Assembly: GCA_902494855.1 (NCBI GenBank)
Contig: CABUVC010000004.1
Location: 1 to 28,003 of the forward strand
Length of the DNA: 28,003 bases
Reading direction: 5' to 3'
From: an uncultured Collinsella sp.
GTDB taxonomy: Bacteria > Actinomycetota > Coriobacteriia > Coriobacteriales > Coriobacteriaceae
The position numbers were made by a program, and so were the translations under genes. This document shows, one piece after another, positions 22,720-28,003 of this stretch; within the stretch, counting starts at the first letter, position 1; the number at the start of each line of letters is the position of its first letter. The notes under the pieces are model-generated. The model had not been told where the DNA came from and searched no databases. It was given only the letters and a program-made list of their open reading frames with translations.

Positions 22720-25610
22720 CGCCGCCGCTCGTGGCGTGCACGCCACAGTTGCAGATAGTGCCCGATCTGCGCCGATTCGATGCGCTGGTAGGAACTCGTG
22801 GGCAGCGACGTTAAGAACTTCTTTCCGTAGCCCTTCGTCACCAGGCGCGGGTCGGCCAGAATCAGCACGCCGCAATCAGTCGACGAGCGGATAAGGCGGC
22901 CGGCCGCCTGCTTGACCTCGAGCACTGCCTCGGGCAGCGAATAGCGCGCCCAAGCGCGGTCTTCGCGCAGGTTGCGCTCGCACGAGAGCGGGTCCGTGGG
23001 GCTCGAGAACGGCAGCTTGGGAATGATGACGCAGCGCAGCGTCTCGCCGCTGGCGTCGAATCCCTCCCAGAAGGCCTTAAGCGCAAAAAGCGACGAGGTC
23101 GGCTCATTGATAAACCGGTCGCGCAGGCGACGAGGAGATGAGTTGCGCTGCTGGCAGTTGAGCTCCAGACCCGCGCGGGCCATCTTGGGCTCAACGCGGG
23201 CGTACAGGTCTTCCATGTCGCGCCGATTGGTGAACAGCGTGAGCACCGATCCGCCCATGGCAAGATGGGCGTCGACCAGCACGCGCTCGAGCGCCGTAAG
23301 ATAGCTCTCGCGGTCACGCGGATCGGGGATATCGCCCGCAACGACTACAGCCATGTTCGAATCGAAGTCGTAGCTCGAGTCCAAGTGCAACGATGAGGAT
23401 GTTGAGGCACCGATGCGATCGAGGCCGACCGCGTGGTTAAAGTGTTCAAAGCTTTTGGACACCGTCATGGTCGCCGAGGCAAAGATAGCCGTGTGAACCT
23501 CGGGCAGCCACTCGGTTGCCAAGGCCTCGCCAATGTCGATGCGCTCTGCGGTCATTGACTCTCCGCCGGCACGCAGTCTGCGATTGACCTGCAGCGAATA
23601 CACGTAGTGTTCATCGGTGCCATCAATGATGAGTTTGAGGTTCTCGGCCAGCTCGTGCAGGCGGCGCGAAATATCACCCAGGTCGACAACAACCTCGGGC
23701 TTGTCGGCGGCGACGGCTTGCACCAGCGCGTCGACGCTCTTGTCAGCCTGTTCCAATGCGTCGATGGCAGTGTAGGCCGACTGCAAGAAATCATGCCAGT
23801 CGTCAGATTCGCGCAACTCGGGGCCAATCCATAGATTGGCATTGTCATAACCCCCACGGGCACGGCGACCGAGCTCGCGAACGCCATCGAACACGTCGGC
23901 GATTGCCATGCTCGCGCGCGCAACCGTCGACGTCGCCTTGGCAGTAAGGCCCAGATAGAGCGTAGAGCCCTCGGAGGTTGCCAAATCACGGGAAACCTGG
24001 CTTAGCGCGCCGGTGCTCGAGCCACCCAGGCGCTCAAACAGAACGCGTGATTCGTCCGCCGACACCACGCGCGCCCACTGACGGCGCGCCTCGCGCTCGA
24101 TGGAATGGGCCTCGTCGATTACCCAATGACGAATCGGAGGTAAAATCCTGCCCTCGGCCGCGACATTGCGGAACAGCAGGGAATGGTTGGTGACCACCAC
24201 ATCGGCATGCGCCGCACGACGGCGAGCGCCGTGGACCAAACATTTATCAGGGAAAAACGGGCAGAGGCGACGAGCACACTCGCGCGAGGCCGTCGTAAAG
24301 TCGGGGCGGTTGACGCTGCGCCACCGAATGCCGAGCGAGTCGAGGTCGCCATCGGCTGATTGGCAGACGTACGCCATAATGACCGCGACCGCCGTGAGCG
24401 TGTCCGCCGGATCGCGCTTGGTGGTAATCTCGACCTGGCTGCGGCTCATGCGCTCAAGCTTGCGCAGGCACGGATAGTGGTCATAGCCCTTGAGAGCGCA
24501 AAATGACAGGCCACCGTCCAGTTGCTCGGCAAGTTTTGGCAGCTCATGGTACATGAGCTGGTCGGCAAGATTGTTCGATTTGGTCGCAATACCAACCGTG
24601 ATGTTGTTACGGCGTGCTGCCTCGGCAAAAGGCACCAGATAGGCCATCGATTTGCCGACGCCCGTGCCCGCCTCAATTACGCGATGTGTGCCCGTGACCA
24701 GCGCATCGCGGACCTCGAGCGCCATCGCGATCTGCTCATCACGCGGCTCGTAAGTGGGATACATGCGATTGACTAGGCCACCCGGCGCATAGTCTGCCTC
24801 AATCTCCTCACGACTCGGCATCTTGAGGACCGGCAGTTCGTCGGCGTCCACCCGATCGTCGGCGCGATCGGCCTTGAGAACGTCAGCACGAGCGGCGCTG
24901 AGAGAGAAGATAGAACCAGGGTTCTGCCCCGCCAAGAATGAGAAGATAGGACGATAGGACCAAGGCACATCCGGATGCATGTCGGCTAGGCGCGCCATGA
25001 GGCCCTGGGGCAAGTCGGTGAGCGCCACGAGCAACACACGCCATACGCCACACAGGGCGTCGACGTCGGCATTGGCACGGTGTGATACCGAGTCACAGCC
25101 AAACAGATCGGCCATAAAAGACAGCTTGTGCGAGGCCAGGCGCGGAAGCGCGATGCGCGACAGCGCCAGCGAATCGATCCAAATATCGCTCACGTTGACG
25201 CCGCCTTTGACCGACTCGATAAACGAGCGATCGAACGTGGCGTTATGTGCGATCACCGGGCAACCACCGACAAAATCGGCGAGAGCGGCGACGGCCTCAA
25301 CGGCCGACGGGGCATCTGCCACATCGGCATTTGTAATGCTCGTGAGCTCGGTAATCTCGGTGGGAATCAGTTGCTTGGGATGCACGAAGGTATCGAAGCG
25401 GTCGACGACCTCGCGGCCCGAAAGGCGGGCCGCCGAGATCTCGATCAGCTCATTGTCCTGCACCGAAAGACCCGTGGTCTCGGTATCGAGGACGATCACA
25501 TCTTCCTCGATAAGGCCGAAGGACTGCGTTTTGGCGCGCTCGGCAAGCGTGGCATAGGAGTCGATGACAAACTGCGGCGTTCCTGACGAAACCGCGTCCT
25601 CGATTAGCAT
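22716..25610 (-). CDS. dinG: DinG-family helicase with N-terminal DnaQ-type exonuclease domain
   Basis: A 964-residue fusion. Residues about 35-200 form a DEDDh 3'-5' exonuclease (DTETTGL, AHNATFDRSFI, HRANADVDA). The XPD/DinG-type helicase follows: Walker A EAGTGVGKS, four Cys at YPC and ECARRLCPFFPDKC that can hold a [4Fe-4S] cluster, DEAH box, TAIFASATM, and the C-terminal QAAGRLIRSS. Such proteins unwind forked or R-loop DNA and process ends; in Firmicutes the fused form can lack helicase activity. The ATG at 25610 overlaps the ddl stop (ATGCTAA), so it is co-translated with ddl. Its own stop overlaps that of the convergent WYL gene and no terminator lies between. The symbol is used for the family. 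Confidence 0.93.
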   Translation of the reverse strand: MLIEDAVSSGTPQFVIDSYATLAERAKTQSFGLIEEDVIVLDTETTGLSVQDNELIEISAARLSGREVVDRFDTFVHPKQLIPTEITELTSITNADVADAPSAVEAVAALADFVGGCPVIAHNATFDRSFIESVKGGVNVSDIWIDSLALSRIALPRLASHKLSFMADLFGCDSVSHRANADVDALCGVWRVLLVALTDLPQGLMARLADMHPDVPWSYRPIFSFLAGQNPGSIFSLSAARADVLKADRADDRVDADELPVLKMPSREEIEADYAPGGLVNRMYPTYEPRDEQIAMALEVRDALVTGTHRVIEAGTGVGKSMAYLVPFAEAARRNNITVGIATKSNNLADQLMYHELPKLAEQLDGGLSFCALKGYDHYPCLRKLERMSRSQVEITTKRDPADTLTAVAVIMAYVCQSADGDLDSLGIRWRSVNRPDFTTASRECARRLCPFFPDKCLVHGARRRAAHADVVVTNHSLLFRNVAAEGRILPPIRHWVIDEAHSIEREARRQWARVVSADESRVLFERLGGSSTGALSQVSRDLATSEGSTLYLGLTAKATSTVARASMAIADVFDGVRELGRRARGGYDNANLWIGPELRESDDWHDFLQSAYTAIDALEQADKSVDALVQAVAADKPEVVVDLGDISRRLHELAENLKLIIDGTDEHYVYSLQVNRRLRAGGESMTAERIDIGEALATEWLPEVHTAIFASATMTVSKSFEHFNHAVGLDRIGASTSSSLHLDSSYDFDSNMAVVVAGDIPDPRDRESYLTALERVLVDAHLAMGGSVLTLFTNRRDMEDLYARVEPKMARAGLELNCQQRNSSPRRLRDRFINEPTSSLFALKAFWEGFDASGETLRCVIIPKLPFSSPTDPLSCERNLREDRAWARYSLPEAVLEVKQAAGRLIRSSTDCGVLILADPRLVTKGYGKKFLTSLPTSSYQRIESAQIGHYLQLWRARHERRR

Positions 25611-26569
25611 GCAATGCCCGCTCGACGAAGACCCATACGGATCAGGCTGTCACAGACCTGCGGGAACGTCATGTCGTCGGTGTGGCGGATCTCATCCGGA
25701 TACAGCGACGTATCGGTCATGCCGGGAATGGAATTGGTCTCGAGGATAACGGGGCCGTCCTCGCTCACGATAAAATCGCTGCGCGAGATGCCCAGGCAAC
25801 CGAGGGCCTTGTGAGCGGCACAGGCAAGCTCCTGGGCACGAGCATAGTTCTCGGGTGAAATCTGCGCCGGAATGCGATGGATGTCCGTAGGGTCGACATA
25901 TTTCACGTCCAGATCGTAGAACTCGCAGTCCTCGGGCTTACGGATCTCGACAATCGGCAGGGCGCGCACGTCATCTTCACCGTATACGCCAACGGTGATC
26001 TCGGTACCCTCGATGCACTTCTCGACCAGCACTTTGTCGCCGTACTCAAACGCCTTGGCGATTGCCGCGGGCAGCTCGGAGGGCTCATGGACCAGGGAAA
26101 TGCCATAGCTGGAACCGTTGACGGCCGGCTTCACAAAGCAGCGCTCGCCACAAACCTCGACGATATGATCGATATCGACTTCATCGCCCACCTCGAGCGC
26201 AAGGCCGGGGGCAATGGGAATGCCCGCCTTGGCGTACAGGAGCTTAGAGACCTCCTTGTCGGCACCGCAGGCGCTGGCAAGCACGCCCGAGGCCGTGTAG
26301 GGGATACCCAGGGTCTCCATGGCGCCCTGCATGGCACCATCCTCGCCGCCGGCACCGTGCATGGCGATAAACGCCACGTCAAAGCCGCCGGTCGCCATGG
26401 TTACCATAAAGTCATCAGCGGCCGTGTCGAGCAGCTCCACCGAGGTGTAGCCGGCTTCCTTCAGTGCCACCACGACGTTCTTTCCCGAATTGAGCGAGAT
26501 CTCGCGCTCAGCGGAATGACCGCCCGCCAAGACCGCTACGTGCATGTTCTTTAGGCTTTTACCCGGCAT
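25604..26569 (-). CDS. ddl: D-alanine--D-alanine ligase
   Basis: An ATP-grasp ligase of 321 residues that joins two D-alanines for peptidoglycan precursors. Conserved blocks: LAGGHSAEREISLNSG, FIAMHGAGGEDGAMQG, VKPAVNGSSYGIS, VEKCIEGTEITVGVY, and the metal-binding ILETNSIPGMTDTSLYP. GAGGAGGAG lies 7 bases before the ATG. It is the first gene of a two-gene unit with dinG and divergent from rlmN. Closely related ligases that add D-lactate or D-serine differ at few positions; nothing here indicates that, and no vanH or vanX partner is present. Confidence 0.95.
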   Translation of the reverse strand: MPGKSLKNMHVAVLAGGHSAEREISLNSGKNVVVALKEAGYTSVELLDTAADDFMVTMATGGFDVAFIAMHGAGGEDGAMQGAMETLGIPYTASGVLASACGADKEVSKLLYAKAGIPIAPGLALEVGDEVDIDHIVEVCGERCFVKPAVNGSSYGISLVHEPSELPAAIAKAFEYGDKVLVEKCIEGTEITVGVYGEDDVRALPIVEIRKPEDCEFYDLDVKYVDPTDIHRIPAQISPENYARAQELACAAHKALGCLGISRSDFIVSEDGPVILETNSIPGMTDTSLYPDEIRHTDDMTFPQVCDSLIRMGLRRAGIAC

Positions 26570-26609
26570 GGGCAGACTCCTCCTCTATAATTTCTGCAGC
26601 TGATACCAT

Positions 26610-26639
26610 ATTGTAGCGATACCCTCTACGTTTCCCCAA
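26610..26639 (-). promoter_or_regulatory. Candidate promoter of ddl
   Basis: On the minus strand TTGGGG (26634-26639) and TACAAT (26610-26615) are 18 bases apart, closely matching the tRNA-Lys promoter boxes. On the plus strand TATAAT at 26586-26591 is a possible -10 for the divergent rlmN, without a clear -35. Confidence 0.5.
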
Positions 26640-26654
26640 AATCGAAAGGCTTCC

Positions 26655-27707
26655 ATGAATCCCAGGACTAAATCTCAGGACATTCGCGACTTGAGCCAAA
26701 ACGATATTCGCGAGCTCGTGGCCGAACTTGGCCAGCCCGCCTTCCGCGCAAAGCAGCTCATCGAATGGGTCTTTGAGAAGAACGTTTGTTCGTTTGATGA
26801 CATGACCAACCTTCCCAAGGCTTTCCGCGAGCAGCTTAAAGAGGCTTTTGCCTTTGACACGCCGACTGAACTCACCAAGCAGGTTTCCAAAGATGGCTCG
26901 CGCAAGTATCTGCTCGAGTACCACGACGGCGTTTCCGTCGAGACCGTCGGTATGCCCCGTCGCAACAAGCTTTCCGTCTGCGTGTCCACCCAGGCAGGCT
27001 GTGGCATGGGCTGCGCCTTTTGCGCTACCGGCCTCAACGGCCTCAAGCGTTCTCTGACCGCTCAAGAGATCGTCGACCAGGTACTTCATGTATCCAACGA
27101 CTTTGGTGAGCGCGCCACGAGCGTTGTCTTTATGGGCCAGGGCGAGCCGTTTGCCAACTACGACGAGGTTCTCAAGGCGCTGCGAATCCTCAACGACCCC
27201 GACGGCATCGGTATCGGCGCTCGTCACCTCACCGTCTCTACCAGCGGCGTTATTCCCGGTATTCGCAAATTTGCCGACATCCCCGAGCAATTCACGCTTG
27301 CCGTTTCCCTGCATTCCGCCATCCAGTCGACGCGCAATAAGCTCATGCCCGGTGTTAAGAAGTACACGCTGCTTCGCCTTCACGAAGCGCTTCAGCTCTA
27401 CACCGAGAAGACTGGCCGCCGCCCGACCTATGAGTATGCCATGATCGAAGGCGTCAACGATACGAATCCCGAGATGCAGGCGCTCTGCGACTTCTGCGAG
27501 GGAACGCTGTGCCACGTTAACCTCATTCAGCTTAACGACATCGAGGGCAGCCCGCTCAAGCCGTCGCCGATTCATAAGGTTGAGGATCTTCAGCGTCGTC
27601 TTGAGTCCCGTGGCATCGAGACCACGATTCGTAACTCCCGTGGTAACGATATTGACGCCGCTTGCGGACAACTGAAGCAGCGCTTCAAAGTTCAGAAAAA
27701 CGCATAG
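26655..27707 (+). CDS. rlmN: 23S rRNA (adenine2503-C2)/tRNA adenine-37 methyltransferase RlmN
   Basis: A radical SAM enzyme of 350 residues that methylates C2 of A2503 in 23S rRNA and of A37 in some tRNAs. The cluster motif CGMGCAFC is at about 116-123, GQGEP and TTSGVIP-like SAM loops follow, and EYAMIEGVND is conserved. The mechanism's two Cys (near 116 and in the C-terminal RNSRGNDIDAACGQL) are present. AAAGG lies 5 bases before the ATG. It stands alone and ends at a strong terminator. Confidence 0.97.
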   Translation: MNPRTKSQDIRDLSQNDIRELVAELGQPAFRAKQLIEWVFEKNVCSFDDMTNLPKAFREQLKEAFAFDTPTELTKQVSKDGSRKYLLEYHDGVSVETVGMPRRNKLSVCVSTQAGCGMGCAFCATGLNGLKRSLTAQEIVDQVLHVSNDFGERATSVVFMGQGEPFANYDEVLKALRILNDPDGIGIGARHLTVSTSGVIPGIRKFADIPEQFTLAVSLHSAIQSTRNKLMPGVKKYTLLRLHEALQLYTEKTGRRPTYEYAMIEGVNDTNPEMQALCDFCEGTLCHVNLIQLNDIEGSPLKPSPIHKVEDLQRRLESRGIETTIRNSRGNDIDAACGQLKQRFKVQKNA

Positions 27708-27725
27708 GGGAGTCGCACCCCAAAA

Positions 27726-27741
27726 CGTTTCATGTGAAACA
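27726..27741. promoter_or_regulatory. parS-like palindrome
   Basis: CGTTTCATGTGAAACA matches the actinobacterial ParB site TGTTTCACGTGAAACA at 14 of 16 positions. One difference is at the central CG (TG here), a base ParB usually needs, so it may be a weak or lost site. Confidence 0.45.
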
Positions 27742-27744
27742 TCG

Positions 27745-27789
27745 AACGACCCCGGTTGTAGGATATGCAACCGGGGTCGTTTCATTTAT
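27745..27789 (+). terminator. Terminator of rlmN
   Basis: A perfect 14-bp stem (27745-27758 with 27768-27781) and a 9-nt loop are followed by TCATTTATT on the plus strand. It begins 38 bases after the rlmN stop. Confidence 0.9.
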
Positions 27790-27843
27790 TGACCTTAATT
27801 TTGAATCAGCTGCTACTGGTCCCAATTTTACCGCCAAAATAAG

Positions 27844-27875
27844 GGGCCCTTGTCTCGTGAATCAGACAAGGACCC
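27844..27875. terminator. Second hairpin downstream of rlmN
   Basis: CCTTGTCT (27848-27855) pairs with AGACAAGG (27864-27871), with GGG/CCC outside. ATAAAAATA follows on the plus strand and a C-rich then TTATTTT stretch on the minus strand, so it could end a minus-strand gene entering from the right edge. Confidence 0.5.
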
Positions 27876-28003
27876 ATAAAAATAGGCTCTGTTAGACCGG
27901 AATTGACACGACCGGCTGCTCTCTTGCCCTCGAGTTAATCTATCGCGGCTGTTGGAGCGATCCGGCCCCATCCCCGTCGGCCTTCTCGGCGGGCCCGAGC
28001 CTC
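27876..28003. other. Right-edge non-coding stretch
   Basis: No gene is seen. TTGACA at about 27904 is a -35-like box on the plus strand without a good -10 at normal spacing. The last 30 bases are GC-rich with small self-complementary pieces, perhaps the start of another structured region. Confidence 0.3.

Noticed and set aside
25604..26569. Ddl as a D-lactate or D-serine ligase because of a His in the substrate loop (DIHRIPA)
   Set aside because: That position varies among true D-Ala-D-Ala ligases, and no vanH, vanX or vanT gene is nearby.
26559..27785. 408-codon open frame opposite rlmN
   Set aside because: rlmN is unmistakable by its CxxxCxxC motif; the antisense frame has no start signal.

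Overview
The window looks like the chromosome of a Coriobacteriia gut actinobacterium, most likely Collinsella or a close relative. This rests on high GC, actinobacterial-style gene content and my recognition of the protein families, not on a database search. Most genes are ordinary and tightly packed on the minus strand.

Layout. 1-1850: a gene-poor, patchy stretch. An AT-richer cargo (an orphan TraX-like membrane protein and a decayed ORF) lies between two 67-bp imperfect direct repeats, next to an intact tRNA-Lys(UUU). 1873-4706 (minus): M29 aminopeptidase, a basic two-helix membrane protein, and purC. 4816-7115 (minus): an OmpR-type response regulator followed by its sensor kinase. 7269-8743 (minus): a TSCPD-domain protein overlapping a Tat-exported lipoprotein. 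8857-11524 (minus): a membrane-anchored family-3 solute-binding protein overlapping a CACHE/PAS-like GGDEF diguanylate cyclase. 11629-12975 (minus): purB. 13020-13390: a repeat-rich stretch ending in tRNA-Gly(CCC). 13642-17073 (plus): a thioester/Cna-B LPxTG surface adhesin. 17139-20594 (minus): a very long M28-like membrane protein with a disordered insertion, and a small membrane protein. 20793-22719 (plus): two overlapping WYL regulators. 22716-26569 (minus): ddl overlapping a DnaQ-DinG helicase/exonuclease. 26655-27707 (plus): rlmN, then a parS-like palindrome and a strong terminator.

How the genes may work together. purB and purC serve consecutive late steps of IMP synthesis (SAICAR synthesis, then its cleavage) but sit in separate transcription units. 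The binding protein plus cyclase looks like a two-piece amino-acid-to-c-di-GMP sensor. The adhesin has all the parts for covalent host attachment, but no sortase gene is visible.

The most unusual signal is non-coding. Both tRNA genes in the window are preceded on the plus strand by the same composite: a copy of that tRNA's own 3' end cut off inside the T arm, then small hairpins with a GC-TTC-GC tip, then a T-arm-like sequence pointing the other way, then the tRNA's terminator, then the intact tRNA. At tRNA-Lys a TraX cargo sits exactly at the CCA end of the truncated copy. I cannot tell from one window whether this is an integration scar, a mobile repeat or an undescribed tRNA-targeting element.
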